NCBI GenBank assembly: GCA_001464765.1
Contig: LNDV01000034.1
Coordinates: forward strand, 62,001-126,000
DNA: 64,000 bases
From: Betaproteobacteria bacterium Ga0077526
GTDB lineage: Bacteria > Pseudomonadota > Gammaproteobacteria > Burkholderiales > Ga0077523
Reading direction: 5' to 3'
In this document: piece after piece, positions 15,802-25,330 of the stretch
Position numbering within the stretch: the stretch's first letter is position 1
How the letters are laid out: each line of letters begins with the position of its first letter
Program-made: the position numbers and the translations under genes
The notes under the pieces: generated by a model
What the model was told of the DNA's origin: nothing
What the model saw: only the letters and a program-made list of their open reading frames with translations
Database searches by the model: none

Positions 15802-17910
15802 ATGCCCCGCCGTCTTCTCGTCACCTCCGCCCTGCCCTATGCCAACGGCAGCATCCATTTCGGCCATCTGGTGGAGTACATCCAGACCGATATCTGGGTC
15901 CGCTTCCAGAAGATGCGCGGGCACGAGGTCCACTATGTCTGCGCGGACGACACCCACGGCACGGCGATCATGCTGCGCGCCGAGAAGGAAGGCATCACGG
16001 CCGAAGCCCTCATCGACCGGGTCTGGGCAGAGCACAAGCGCGACTTCGACGGCTTCCTGGTGGCGTTCGACAACTACTACTCCACCCACGCCGACGAGAC
16101 GCGCACCCTCTCGGAGGACATCTACCGCAAGCTGCGCGACCGGGGACTGATAGACGTCCGATCGGTCGAACAGTTCTACGACCCGGTCAAGTCGATGTTC
16201 CTGCCGGACCGTTTCATCAAGGGCGAGTGCCCCAAGTGCGGCGCGAAGGACCAGTACGGCGACTCCTGCGAAGTCTGCGGTTCCACCTACTCGCCCACCG
16301 ACCTGAAGAACCCGTATTCGGTGGTGTCGGGCGCGACGCCCGTGCGCAAGGCCTCCGACCACTACTTCTTCCGTCTGTCCCACGAGGACTGCCAGCGGTT
16401 CCTGAAGAACTGGACCCAGACCGGGGAGCACCTGCAGGAAGAGGCGCGCAACAAGATCCGCGAATGGTTCGACCAGGGCCTGAACGACTGGGACATCTCG
16501 CGGGACGCCCCCTACTTCGGCTTCGAGATCCCGGATGCCCCGGGCAAGTACTTCTACGTGTGGCTGGACGCCCCGATCGGCTACCTCGGCAGCTTCCGGA
16601 ACCTCGCGAATATGCGAGGACTCGACTTCGACGCCTTTGCCAAGCCGGGCAGCGACACCGAGATGGTGCACTTCATCGGCAAGGACATCCTCTACTTCCA
16701 CGCGCTGTTCTGGCCAGCCATGCTGGAGTTCGCGGGCTTCCGCACGCCCACCCAGGTGTTCGCGCACGGCTTTCTCACCGTCAACGGCGAGAAGATGTCC
16801 AAGACCCGCGGCACGTTCATCACGGCCGGGAGCTACCTCACGCTCGGGCTCGACCCCGAATGGCTGCGCTACTACTACGCGGCCAAGCTGGGCCCGACGA
16901 TGGAGGACATCGACCTCAACCTCGATGACTTCATGGCGCGGGTGAACAGCGACCTCGTCGGCAAGTACGTGAACATCGCGAGCCGCGCGGCGGGCTTCAT
17001 CGCCAAGCGGTTCGAGGGCAAGTTGGCCGCAGGCGAGGAAAGTGCCGCGGTGCGTGCGCTGCGCTCGCGCGCCGAGACCATCGCCGGTCACTACGACCAG
17101 CGCGAGTACGCGAAGGCGCTGCGCGAGATCATGGCCGCCGCCGACGAGGTGAATCAGTTCGTCGACCAGGAAAAGCCGTGGGACCTCGCCAAGCAGCCCG
17201 AAAACGCGGCGCGCCTGCACTGGGTCTGCTCGCAGGCGGTCGAAGCCTTCCGGCTGCTCACGCTCTACCTGAAGCCCGTGCTGCCCGCCGTGGCGGCCCG
17301 CGTCGAGACCTTCCTCGGCATCGCCCCGCTCGCGTGGGAACACGCGGCAGCCGCCCTGCCCGAAGGCCACCGGATCGACGCCTATCGCCACCTCATGACC
17401 CGCATCGACCCGAAACAGATCGAGGCCCTGCTGGAAGCCAACAAGGAGTCGCTGCGCCCCACGGCCGACGCCCACTCCCAACAGCGCCACGCCCAACACC
17501 AGGAGACCGTCGTGACCCAGGAAGCCCCTGCCGCCACCCCCGCCCCCGCGGAACCCGGCAAGTTCGTCCCCGCGCCCATCGCGCCCACCATCACCATCGA
17601 CGACTTCATGAAGATCGACCTGCGGGTCGCCCGCGTCGTGAAGGCGGAACACGTCGAAGGCGCCGAGAAGCTCATCAAGCTCACGCTCGACATCGGCTCC
17701 GAAACCCGGCAGGTGTTCGCGGGCATCAAGGCGCACTACGACCCCACGAAGATCGAAGGGCGGCTGGTGCTGATGGTGGCGAACCTGCAGCCCCGCAAGA
17801 TGCGCTTCGGCGAATCGCAGGGCATGATCCTCGCCGCGAGCGGCGAGGACACCGGCGTGTACCTGCTCGACGTGGACAGCGGCGCCGAACCGGGCATGCG
17901 TGCCAAGTAG
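15802..17910 (+). CDS. metG: Methionine--tRNA ligase
   Basis: A 702-residue class I synthetase that charges tRNA-Met. The HIGH-type motif is HFGH at 19-22 after PYANGSI. The zinc knuckle lies in CPKCGAKDQYGDSCEVCG, KMSKT is at 331-335, and the anticodon domain follows. After an Ala/Pro-rich linker (about 575-595) comes an EMAP-II-like tRNA-binding domain (FMKIDLRVARVVKAEHVEGA), which makes the enzyme a dimer. The ATG at 15802 is chosen because MPRRLLVTSALPYANG is the usual start; an in-frame TTG at 15763 would add 13 residues without conserved sequence. Confidence 0.95.
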   Translation: MPRRLLVTSALPYANGSIHFGHLVEYIQTDIWVRFQKMRGHEVHYVCADDTHGTAIMLRAEKEGITAEALIDRVWAEHKRDFDGFLVAFDNYYSTHADETRTLSEDIYRKLRDRGLIDVRSVEQFYDPVKSMFLPDRFIKGECPKCGAKDQYGDSCEVCGSTYSPTDLKNPYSVVSGATPVRKASDHYFFRLSHEDCQRFLKNWTQTGEHLQEEARNKIREWFDQGLNDWDISRDAPYFGFEIPDAPGKYFYVWLDAPIGYLGSFRNLANMRGLDFDAFAKPGSDTEMVHFIGKDILYFHALFWPAMLEFAGFRTPTQVFAHGFLTVNGEKMSKTRGTFITAGSYLTLGLDPEWLRYYYAAKLGPTMEDIDLNLDDFMARVNSDLVGKYVNIASRAAGFIAKRFEGKLAAGEESAAVRALRSRAETIAGHYDQREYAKALREIMAAADEVNQFVDQEKPWDLAKQPENAARLHWVCSQAVEAFRLLTLYLKPVLPAVAARVETFLGIAPLAWEHAAAALPEGHRIDAYRHLMTRIDPKQIEALLEANKESLRPTADAHSQQRHAQHQETVVTQEAPAATPAPAEPGKFVPAPIAPTITIDDFMKIDLRVARVVKAEHVEGAEKLIKLTLDIGSETRQVFAGIKAHYDPTKIEGRLVLMVANLQPRKMRFGESQGMILAASGEDTGVYLLDVDSGAEPGMRAK

Positions 17911-17916
17911 GAAGGC

Positions 17917-18201
17917 ATGGACGAAGCCCGGATCACCCGGCACCTGTCGATCCGTGGCCGTGTGCAGGGGATCGGCTTCCGGGAGACCATGCGCCACGAG
18001 GCGCAGCGGCTCGGCGTGACCGGCTGGGTGCGCAACCGGTTCGACGGCAGCGTGGAGGCGGTGATCCAGGGCACCCCGGCGCAGATCGCCGCGATGATGG
18101 CCTGGACGCACGCCGGCCCGCCCGGCGCCAAGGTGCTGCGCGTCGAGGAATCCGCAGCGGACGGGCAGTTCGACCGCTTCGATCGTCTGCCCACCGCCTG
18201 A
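17917..18201 (+). CDS. Acylphosphatase
   Basis: A 94-residue acylphosphatase that hydrolyses carboxyl-phosphate bonds. The phosphate-binding loop is GRVQGIGFR with catalytic Arg22, and catalytic Asn40 is in GWVRNRFDGSVEA. Length is standard for the family. It starts six bases after metG, so it is probably co-transcribed; no functional link with metG is implied. Confidence 0.93.
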   Translation: MDEARITRHLSIRGRVQGIGFRETMRHEAQRLGVTGWVRNRFDGSVEAVIQGTPAQIAAMMAWTHAGPPGAKVLRVEESAADGQFDRFDRLPTA

Positions 18202-18328
18202 GCGGCGGGCCCTTGCGCACCGTGCCAACCCAAGCGCGTAGAATCCCGGCGACGCCCGCACGACCGGAGCGGAGCGAGGTTGTGCGGCGGTTCCCCAGGG
18301 AAGATCTGATTTCGGACAACGGAACGGG

Positions 18329-18742
18329 ATGATCGGGATCCTCATCGTGGCTCACGGCACGCTCGGCGAAAGCCTCGTGCACTGCGCCTCCCATGTGATG
18401 GGCTCGCGGCCGCTGCAGCTCCTGCAGCTGGGCGTGGGCATGCATGACGATCCGGCGCAGATGTACCCGGCCGTGCTGAAACTCGTGCGTCAGCTGGACG
18501 ACGGCAGCGGTGTACTCATCCTCACCGACGTCTACGGCGCCACCCCGAGCAACATCGCCAGCCGCGCACTCATTCCCGGGCGGGTGGAAGGCATCGCGGG
18601 TGTCAGCCTGCCGATGCTGGTCCGGGCCCTGACGTACCGCAACGAGCCCCTCCGTACCGTCGTCGCCAAAGCGATGTCCGGCGGCGTGGAGGGCGTCTTC
18701 AAGATGCCACCGGCGATCGAAAATGCAGCGACAGGAAGTTGA
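18329..18742 (+). CDS. PTS EIIA component, mannose (man) type
   Basis: A 137-residue EIIA-man domain protein. It begins MIGILIVAHGTLGESL, with His9 as the phosphorylated residue. LTDVYGATPSNIA and GVSLPMLVRAL are further family stretches. In Betaproteobacteria this protein usually forms a regulatory phosphorelay with HPr and EI without a sugar permease, as is the case here. It overlaps ptsH by 20 bases. No EIIB/IIC/IID gene is nearby, so a regulatory role is likely. Confidence 0.9.
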   Translation: MIGILIVAHGTLGESLVHCASHVMGSRPLQLLQLGVGMHDDPAQMYPAVLKLVRQLDDGSGVLILTDVYGATPSNIASRALIPGRVEGIAGVSLPMLVRALTYRNEPLRTVVAKAMSGGVEGVFKMPPAIENAATGS

Positions 18743-18992
18743 GATCATCAACAAGCTCGGGCTGCACGCCCGCGCCTCGGCCAAGCTCACGCAGACGGCC
18801 GCCCAGTTCCAGTCGGAAGTTTGGCTGGCGCGCAACGGGCGCCGGGTGAACGCCAAGAGCATCATGGGCGTCATGATGCTGGCCGCGGCCAAGGGCTCGA
18901 AGGTGGACATCGAGACCGAAGGCCCCGACGAGGCCGATGCGATGACGGCCATCCTGCAGCTGATCGCCGACAAGTTCGGGGAGGCCGAGTAG
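18723..18992 (+). CDS. ptsH: Phosphocarrier protein HPr
   Basis: An 89-residue HPr. His15 lies in KLGLHARASAKL, and the regulatory site region is NAKSIMGVMMLAA with Ser46. It passes phosphate from EI to the EIIA encoded just upstream. The gene overlaps that gene by 20 bases. The presence of Ser46 leaves room for an HPr kinase/phosphorylase elsewhere in the genome, known in this class. Confidence 0.95.
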   Translation: MQRQEVEIINKLGLHARASAKLTQTAAQFQSEVWLARNGRRVNAKSIMGVMMLAAAKGSKVDIETEGPDEADAMTAILQLIADKFGEAE

Positions 18993-19081
18993 CCGCCGGG
19001 CACGAAACGGATTCCCCGTTCCCGGGCCGCCCTCACGGGCCGGCCCCTCACCCGCCGCACTCCCCTCTGGGATAGAAAGAC

Positions 19082-20809
19082 ATGTCCTTCACCCTCCACG
19101 GCATCGGCGTATCGAGCGGCATCGCGATCGGGCGGGCCCATCTGGTCTCCCACGCGCAGCTCGAGGTCGCCCATCTCGAGATCCCCGCCGACCAGGTGCT
19201 GTTCGAGCAGGCCCGCTTCGACGACGCCCTCAACAAGGTGCGCAAGGAGCTGTCCGATCTCGCCACGCACATTCCGGACAACGCGCCGGCGGAGTTCGAG
19301 GCCTTCCTCAACGTGCACCTGATGATCCTCGGGGACGAGACGCTCTCCGAGGCGCCGAAGGCCATGATCGCGGCGCAGCGCTGCAACGCGGAGTGGGCGC
19401 TCAAGCAGCAGATGGAAGCCCTGCTCGAGCAGTTCGACCAGATCGACGACGCCTATCTGCGCGAACGCAAGACCGACGTGAAGCAGGTGGTGGAGCGCGT
19501 CCTCGGCGCCCTCATGACCGGCGCGCCGGCCGCGCTTTCGGTGGTCCCGCCGGAGGAAGGCAGCATCCTCGTGGCGCACGATCTGTCCCCCGCGGACGTG
19601 ATCCTCTACAAGCAGCACCGCTTCGCGAGCTTCATCACCGACCTGGGCGGCACCACGTCGCACACCGCGATCGTCGCGCGGAGCCTGGGCATTCCGTCCA
19701 TCGTGGCGCTGCACCACGCGCGCCGGCTGGTCCGCGAGAACGAGACCCTCATCGTCGACGGCGCCCATGGCGTGCTCATCGTCGACCCCGACGAGACCGT
19801 CCTCGAGGAATACCGCCTCCGCCGCCACGAGTGGGAACTCGATCAGCAGAAGCTCCGCCGCCTCACCACGACCCGCGCGGCCGTGCTGGACGGCACGCGG
19901 ATCGAACTGCACGCCAACATCGAGCTCAGCGACGACGTGCATCAGGCCCGCGAGAACGGCGCGGCCGGCGTGGGCCTGTTCCGCACGGAGTTCCTCTACC
20001 TGAATCGCCGCGACCTCCCGGGCGAAGACGAGCAGTTCGAGGCCTACCGCACCGCCGTCACCGCGATGGGACGACTGCCGGTCACCATCCGCACCTTCGA
20101 TCTCGGCGCCGACAAGGAACTCGACGGTGCCGAGCGCGTCGCGCCGAATCCGGCCCTGGGGCTGCGGGCGATCCGGCTGTGCCTCGCCGAACCGCAGATG
20201 TTCCACCGGCAGCTGCGCGCCATCCTCCGCGCCTCGGCCTTCGGTCGCGTGAAGATCCTCATCCCGATGCTCTCGTCGATGACGGAACTCCGGCAGAGCC
20301 TGCTGGCGGTGGCCGAGGCCAAGGCCAGCCTGGACCGCGACGGCATCGCCTACGACCACGAGGTGCCCGTGGGCGGCATGGTCGAGGTGCCCGCGGCCGC
20401 GCTGTCGCTGGGCATGTTCACGCGCAAGCTCGATTTCCTGTCGATCGGCACGAACGACCTGATCCAGTACACGCTCGCCATCGACCGCACCGACGAATCC
20501 GTCGCGCACCTCTACGACCCGTTGCACCCCGCCGTGCTGAATCTCGTGGCGTCGATCATCCAGACCGCCAACAAGGCGGGCACGCCGGTGGCCGTGTGCG
20601 GCGAAATGGCCGGCGACGTCTCGCTCACGCGGCTCCTGCTGGGTTTCGGTCTGCGCCAGTTCTCGATGCATCCGGCGAATCTGCTCGCGGTGAAACAGGT
20701 GGTGCTCAAGACGGACCTCGACGAAGTCACCGTGCTGGCAAAGCGGATGCTGAAGACCGACGACCCCGAGAAGCTGCATTCCCTGCTGCTCAAGATGAAC
20801 GCGCTCTAG
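19082..20809 (+). CDS. ptsI: PTS enzyme I (phosphoenolpyruvate-protein phosphotransferase)
   Basis: A 575-residue enzyme I. The phosphohistidine is His194 in GGTTSHTAIVARSLG. The PEP-binding domain has GVGLFRTEFLY, the LIPMLSS stretch and SIGTNDLIQYTLAIDR, and the active Cys-containing AVCGEMAGD lies near the C terminus. It takes phosphate from PEP and gives it to HPr. It is third in the EIIA-HPr-EI operon, 89 bases after ptsH. Confidence 0.95.
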   Translation: MSFTLHGIGVSSGIAIGRAHLVSHAQLEVAHLEIPADQVLFEQARFDDALNKVRKELSDLATHIPDNAPAEFEAFLNVHLMILGDETLSEAPKAMIAAQRCNAEWALKQQMEALLEQFDQIDDAYLRERKTDVKQVVERVLGALMTGAPAALSVVPPEEGSILVAHDLSPADVILYKQHRFASFITDLGGTTSHTAIVARSLGIPSIVALHHARRLVRENETLIVDGAHGVLIVDPDETVLEEYRLRRHEWELDQQKLRRLTTTRAAVLDGTRIELHANIELSDDVHQARENGAAGVGLFRTEFLYLNRRDLPGEDEQFEAYRTAVTAMGRLPVTIRTFDLGADKELDGAERVAPNPALGLRAIRLCLAEPQMFHRQLRAILRASAFGRVKILIPMLSSMTELRQSLLAVAEAKASLDRDGIAYDHEVPVGGMVEVPAAALSLGMFTRKLDFLSIGTNDLIQYTLAIDRTDESVAHLYDPLHPAVLNLVASIIQTANKAGTPVAVCGEMAGDVSLTRLLLGFGLRQFSMHPANLLAVKQVVLKTDLDEVTVLAKRMLKTDDPEKLHSLLLKMNAL

Positions 20810-20822
20810 CGCGCGCCCGGGC

Positions 20823-21857
20823 ATGCAGATCGACTCCGAACAGCTCGCGCGGCATCTCGAGCGGCAGCTCGCGCCGCTCTACATCGTCTACGGCGACGAG
20901 CCACTGCTCGCGATCGAAGCCTCCGACCGCATCCGCGCCACGGCACGCGCCAAGGGCTACGCCGAGCGTGAAGTGCTGCAGGTCGAAGCCGGTTTCGAAT
21001 GGCGCCGCCTGCACGCGAGCGGCGCGAACATGTCGCTCTTCTCCACCCTGCGCATGGTCGAACTGCGGCTGCCGACAGCCTCGCCCGGCGTGGAGGGCGG
21101 CGCGGCTCTCGTCGACTACGCCGCCGCGCTGCCCCCCGACACCCTGACTCTCGTCTCGCTGCCCAAGCTCGACCGGCGCGCGAAGGAAACCAAGTGGTTC
21201 GTGGCGCTCGAAGCTGCGGGCGTCGCGGTGCAGGCGCAGAAGGTCCCGTTCGATCAGCTTCCCGCGTGGCTGTCCGGCCGCCTGCGCTCGCAGGGCCAGA
21301 GCGCCGGGCCGGAAGTCCTGGAGTTCCTGGCAGCGCGGGTGGAGGGCAACCTGCTGGCCGCGCACCAGGAGGTACAGAAGCTCGGCCTGCTGTTCCCGGC
21401 AGGGCCGCTCGCCCTGGAGGACGTGAAGTCGGCGGTCATGGATGTCGCGCGCTACGACGTCTTCGGGCTGGGGCCCGCCATCCTCGACGGCGACGCCCTG
21501 CACTTCGTACGGATGCTGGAAGGATTGCGCGGCGAAGGCGCCGGCCTGCCGCTGGTGCTATGGGCCATCGCCGAGGAAGCCCGCGCCCTGCTGCGGGTGC
21601 AGTCGGCCGTGGCGGCCGGCGCCCCGGTCCAGCAGGCCATGCGCGACGCGAAGGTCTGGGGCGACCGCGCCCGGCTGATGCCCAAGGCTCTGCGCCGCTG
21701 CTCCGGCCCACAACTCATGGCGGCGCTCGGCCAGGCCGCGCGAATTGACCGCATCGCGAAGGGCGTGGCCCGGGGCGATGCCTGGGACGAACTGCGGCAG
21801 CTGGGCCTGCGGCTCGCCGCGCCCGAGACAGTCCGGCTCGCCACCGAATCCAGTTAG
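20823..21857 (+). CDS. holA: DNA polymerase III subunit delta
   Basis: A 344-residue clamp-loader delta subunit. The start MQIDSEQLARHLERQLAPLY leads to IVYGDEPLLAIEASDRIRA, the degenerate ATPase domain without a functional P-loop. LPKLDRRAKETKWF is the other family stretch, and an all-helical C-terminal collar domain follows. It opens the beta clamp. The gene starts 13 bases after ptsI and is followed by proA. Confidence 0.9.
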   Translation: MQIDSEQLARHLERQLAPLYIVYGDEPLLAIEASDRIRATARAKGYAEREVLQVEAGFEWRRLHASGANMSLFSTLRMVELRLPTASPGVEGGAALVDYAAALPPDTLTLVSLPKLDRRAKETKWFVALEAAGVAVQAQKVPFDQLPAWLSGRLRSQGQSAGPEVLEFLAARVEGNLLAAHQEVQKLGLLFPAGPLALEDVKSAVMDVARYDVFGLGPAILDGDALHFVRMLEGLRGEGAGLPLVLWAIAEEARALLRVQSAVAAGAPVQQAMRDAKVWGDRARLMPKALRRCSGPQLMAALGQAARIDRIAKGVARGDAWDELRQLGLRLAAPETVRLATESS

Positions 21858-21888
21858 AATTCAGGGCTCTTTCCCCAGCGAGCGGACC

Positions 21889-23145
21889 ATGGACGTCCAG
21901 AGTTACATGCACGGCATCGGCAGGGCGGCCCGCACAGCCTCCCGCGAGATGGCCCGCGCCGAGACCCGCGCCAAGGATGCCGCCCTGCTCGCCATCGCCG
22001 ATGCCGTCGAGCGCGAGGCAAATCGCCTGCTCGACGCCAACGCCGAGGACGTCGCCCAGGCCCGCGCCAAGGGTCTCGAAGACGCGATGATCGACCGCCT
22101 CACCCTGAGCCCGAAGAGCGTGAGCCAGATGGCCCAGGGCCTGCGCGAAGTCGCGCAGCTGGTGGACCCCATCGGCGAGATCACCGACCTCCGCTACCGC
22201 CCCACCGGCATCCAGGTGGGCCGCATGCGGGTGCCGCTCGGCGTGATCGGCATCATCTACGAGGCCCGCCCCAACGTCACCGCCGATGCCGCGGCCCTGT
22301 GCCTGAAGAGCGGCAACGCCGCCATACTGCGCGGCGGCTCGGAGGCCATCCGTTGCAACCAAGCCATCGCCGCGTGCGTCCACGAAGGGCTGCGTGCCGC
22401 CGGCCTCCCCGCCGCCGCGGTGCAGGTGATCGAAACCACCGACCGCGCCGCGGTGGGCGAACTCATCACCATGAAGGACTACGTCGACGTGATCGTCCCG
22501 CGCGGCGGCAAGGGCCTCATCGAGCGCATCAGCGCCGAGTCGCGCATCCCGGTCATCAAGCACCTCGACGGCATCTGTCACGTGTACATCGACGACGAGG
22601 CGGATGCCGACAAGGCCGTGCGCGTCGCGGACAACGCCAAGACCCAGCGCTACGGCACCTGCAACACGATGGAAACGCTGCTGGTGCACGGCGACATCGC
22701 CCAGCGCGTGCTGCCGCCGCTCGCGAAGATCTACGGCGACAAGGGTGTCGAACTGCGCGGCTGCGACCGTGCGCGCGCCGTGATCCCCGCCATGAAGCCC
22801 GCGACCGAGGAGGACTGGTACACCGAGTACCTGGCGCCGATCCTCAGCATCCGCATCGTGGACGGCCTCAATGCCGCCATCGAGCACATCAACACCTACG
22901 GCTCGCAGCACACCGATGCCATCGTCACCGAGAACTACACCCGCGCCCGCCGGTTCCTGCGCGAGGTGGATTCCAGCTCGGTGATGGTCAACGCGTCCAC
23001 GCGCTTCGCCGACGGCTTCGAGTACGGTCTCGGCGCCGAGATCGGCATCTCCACCGACAAGCTGCACGCACGCGGCCCCGTGGGCCTCGAAGGCCTCACC
23101 TCGCTCAAGTTCGTCGTCCTCGGCGACGGGCACGTGCGGGGCTGA
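21889..23145 (+). CDS. proA: Glutamate-5-semialdehyde dehydrogenase (gamma-glutamyl phosphate reductase)
   Basis: A 418-residue enzyme of proline synthesis reducing gamma-glutamyl phosphate with NADPH. PLGVIGIIYEARPNVTADAA is the ProA signature, catalytic Cys258 lies in YGTCNTMETLL, and the C terminus holds GLGAEIGISTDKLHARGPVG. The ATG at 21889 follows AGCGAGCGG and gives the usual length; a longer frame reaches back into holA. It is 31 bases after holA, and the partner proB is not in the window. Confidence 0.95.
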   Translation: MDVQSYMHGIGRAARTASREMARAETRAKDAALLAIADAVEREANRLLDANAEDVAQARAKGLEDAMIDRLTLSPKSVSQMAQGLREVAQLVDPIGEITDLRYRPTGIQVGRMRVPLGVIGIIYEARPNVTADAAALCLKSGNAAILRGGSEAIRCNQAIAACVHEGLRAAGLPAAAVQVIETTDRAAVGELITMKDYVDVIVPRGGKGLIERISAESRIPVIKHLDGICHVYIDDEADADKAVRVADNAKTQRYGTCNTMETLLVHGDIAQRVLPPLAKIYGDKGVELRGCDRARAVIPAMKPATEEDWYTEYLAPILSIRIVDGLNAAIEHINTYGSQHTDAIVTENYTRARRFLREVDSSSVMVNASTRFADGFEYGLGAEIGISTDKLHARGPVGLEGLTSLKFVVLGDGHVRG

Positions 23146-23152
23146 CGCATCC

Positions 23153-23518
23153 ATGGCTTCCTGGAGCTGGCTTCGACACGCCCCCTGGGGCGAGATCGCG
23201 AAGGCCGCGGCGCGCGTGCCCGCCTTCGTGCGCGATCTGCGCAAGGACGACGACGACGAGCCCGCGCCGGCACGGCAACCCGCGGCGGACGTGCCGCCCG
23301 ATGTCGCGCAGCTCAAGTTCGAACTGGAGCTGGTCAAGACCAATCTCGAACGCCTTCGCGTGCACTCCGAGTCGCAGGCGGCCGCGCTGGACCAGCAGGC
23401 CCGGGCGCTCTCCGAGAGCTTCCAGTCCATCTCGTCACGGCTGCGGACACTCACCTGGCTGGCATCGGCCGCCCTGATCGCGGCGGGCATCGCCCTCGCG
23501 GTGGCGCTGCTCCGATAG
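23153..23518 (+). CDS. Hypothetical coiled-coil protein with C-terminal membrane anchor
   Basis: A 121-residue protein of unknown function. An acidic/Pro-rich stretch at 30-50 (KDDDDEPAPARQ) leads to a heptad-like helix at about 52-100 (FELELVKTNLERLRVHSESQ), then a single membrane segment at about 102-120 (WLASAALIAAGIALAVALL). This is a tail-anchored layout. It is seven bases after proA and before lpdA, so likely co-transcribed. No family recognised. Confidence 0.7.
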   Translation: MASWSWLRHAPWGEIAKAAARVPAFVRDLRKDDDDEPAPARQPAADVPPDVAQLKFELELVKTNLERLRVHSESQAAALDQQARALSESFQSISSRLRTLTWLASAALIAAGIALAVALLR

Positions 23519-23552
23519 CCCGCCCTTCACCCATTCCCAAGAGGAGTCCCCG

Positions 23553-25328
23553 TTGAGCAACCTGGTCGAAGTCCGAGTCCCCGACATCGGCGATTTCAAG
23601 GATGTGCCGGTCATCGAGATCCTGGTGCAGCCCGGCGCCACCGTGAAAGCCGAGGATTCTCTCATCACGCTGGAGTCCGACAAGGCGACGATGGAAGTCC
23701 CCGCGCCCACCGCCGGCGTGATCCGCGAGATCAAGGTGAAGGTCGGCGACAAGATTTCGCAGGGCACGCTCATCGCCATGCTCGAAGCCGCCGACGCTGC
23801 CGCTGCCGCGCCTGCCCCCGCCGCGCCGGCCCCGAAGGCCGAAGCGCCGAAATCCGCTGCCTCCGCTGCGCCCGCGCCCGCCCCGGCTCCGGCATCGTCC
23901 GGACCGGTCGAGAAGGGCGACATCCACGCCGAGGTCGTCGTGCTCGGTTCCGGCCCCGGCGGCTACACCGCGGCATTCCGTGCCGCGGACCTCGGCCGCA
24001 AGGTCGTGATGATCGAACGCTACGCCTCGCTCGGGGGCGTGTGTCTCAACGTGGGCTGCATTCCCTCCAAGGCGCTGCTGCACGCGGCGCGCGTGATCTC
24101 CGAGGCCGACGAGATGTCGCACTTCGGCGTGAAGTTCGCGAAGCCCGAGGTGGACATCAACGCCCTGCGCGGCTGGAAGGACGGCGTGGTGGGCCGGCTC
24201 ACCAAAGGTCTGGCCGGTCTGGCCAAGCAGCGCAAGGTGGAAGTGGTGAGCGGTGTCGGCAAATTCACCTCGCCCCACATGATCGAAGTGACGGCCACCG
24301 ACGGCACGAAGAAGCGCGTGTCCTTCGACAACTGCATCATTGCAGCGGGCTCGGCCGTCGCCCGGATTCCCGGCTTCCCCTATGACGACAAGCGGCTGAT
24401 GGACTCCACCGGCGCGCTGGAACTGCAGGAGATCCCGAAGCGCATGCTCGTGATCGGCGGCGGCATCATCGGCCTCGAGATGGCCTGCGTGTACGACGCC
24501 CTGGGTTCGCGCATCACCGTGGTGGAGCTCGCCGACGGACTCATCCCCGGCGCCGACCGCGACATCGTGAAGCCGCTGCACAAGCGCGTCGAGAAGCGCT
24601 ACGAGTCGATCCTGCTCAAGACCAAGGTCGCGAAGCTGGAGGCGACCCAGGCCGGGCTGCGCGCCACCTTCGAAGGCGACGGCGCGCCGGAACCGCAGAC
24701 CTACGATCGCGTGCTGATGGCCGTGGGCCGCCGCCCCAACGGGCGCGACATCGGTGCCGATGCCGCGGGCGTGACGGTGAACGAGCGCGGCTACATCCCC
24801 GTCGACAAGCAGCAGCGCACGAATGTGCCGCACATCTACGCGATCGGTGACGTGTGCGGAGAACCCATGCTCGCCCACAAGGCCACCCACGAAGGCAAGC
24901 TGGCCGCCGAAGTGATCTCCGGCCACAAGGTCGCGTTCGACGCCCGCACGATTCCGTCGGTGGCCTACACCGATCCGGAAGTTGCATGGATGGGTCTGAC
25001 CGAGACCCAGGCGAAGGCCCAGGGCATCGAGTACGAGCGTGCGGCGTTCCCGTGGGCTGCCAGCGGTCGCGCATTGGCCACCGGTCGAGACGAGGGCATG
25101 ACCAAGCTGCTGTTCGAGAAGAACACGCGGCGCCTGCTCGGCGCGGCGATGGTCGGGCCCAATGCGGGCGAGCTGATCGCCGAGACCGTGCTCGCGCTGG
25201 AGATGGGCGCGGACGCCGAGGACATCGGCCTCACGATCCATCCGCACCCGACGCTCTCGGAGACCGTGTTCTTCGCCGCCGAGATCGCCGAAGGCTCCAT
25301 CACCGACCTCTACATGCCGAAGCGCTGA
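23553..25328 (+). CDS. lpdA: Dihydrolipoyl dehydrogenase with N-terminal lipoyl domain
   Basis: A 591-residue E3 enzyme. Residues 1-78 form a lipoyl domain with the lipoylated Lys44 in ESDKATME. An Ala/Pro linker (80-120) follows, then the flavoprotein with LGSGPGGY for FAD, redox Cys164 and Cys169 in GGVCLNVGC, a second dinucleotide fold VIGGGIIGLEMA, and the C-terminal HPHPTLSE base. It reoxidises lipoyl groups of pyruvate or oxoglutarate dehydrogenase. The start codon is TTG at 23553 with GAGGAG seven bases upstream. E1 and E2 genes, which often sit with this form of E3 in Betaproteobacteria, are absent here. Confidence 0.93.
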   Translation: MSNLVEVRVPDIGDFKDVPVIEILVQPGATVKAEDSLITLESDKATMEVPAPTAGVIREIKVKVGDKISQGTLIAMLEAADAAAAAPAPAAPAPKAEAPKSAASAAPAPAPAPASSGPVEKGDIHAEVVVLGSGPGGYTAAFRAADLGRKVVMIERYASLGGVCLNVGCIPSKALLHAARVISEADEMSHFGVKFAKPEVDINALRGWKDGVVGRLTKGLAGLAKQRKVEVVSGVGKFTSPHMIEVTATDGTKKRVSFDNCIIAAGSAVARIPGFPYDDKRLMDSTGALELQEIPKRMLVIGGGIIGLEMACVYDALGSRITVVELADGLIPGADRDIVKPLHKRVEKRYESILLKTKVAKLEATQAGLRATFEGDGAPEPQTYDRVLMAVGRRPNGRDIGADAAGVTVNERGYIPVDKQQRTNVPHIYAIGDVCGEPMLAHKATHEGKLAAEVISGHKVAFDARTIPSVAYTDPEVAWMGLTETQAKAQGIEYERAAFPWAASGRALATGRDEGMTKLLFEKNTRRLLGAAMVGPNAGELIAETVLALEMGADAEDIGLTIHPHPTLSETVFFAAEIAEGSITDLYMPKR

Positions 25329-25330
25329 TC

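Noticed and set aside
15772..18345. Long minus-strand open frame opposite metG
   Set aside because: It is a shadow of the high-GC third-position bias in metG; no recognisable domain.
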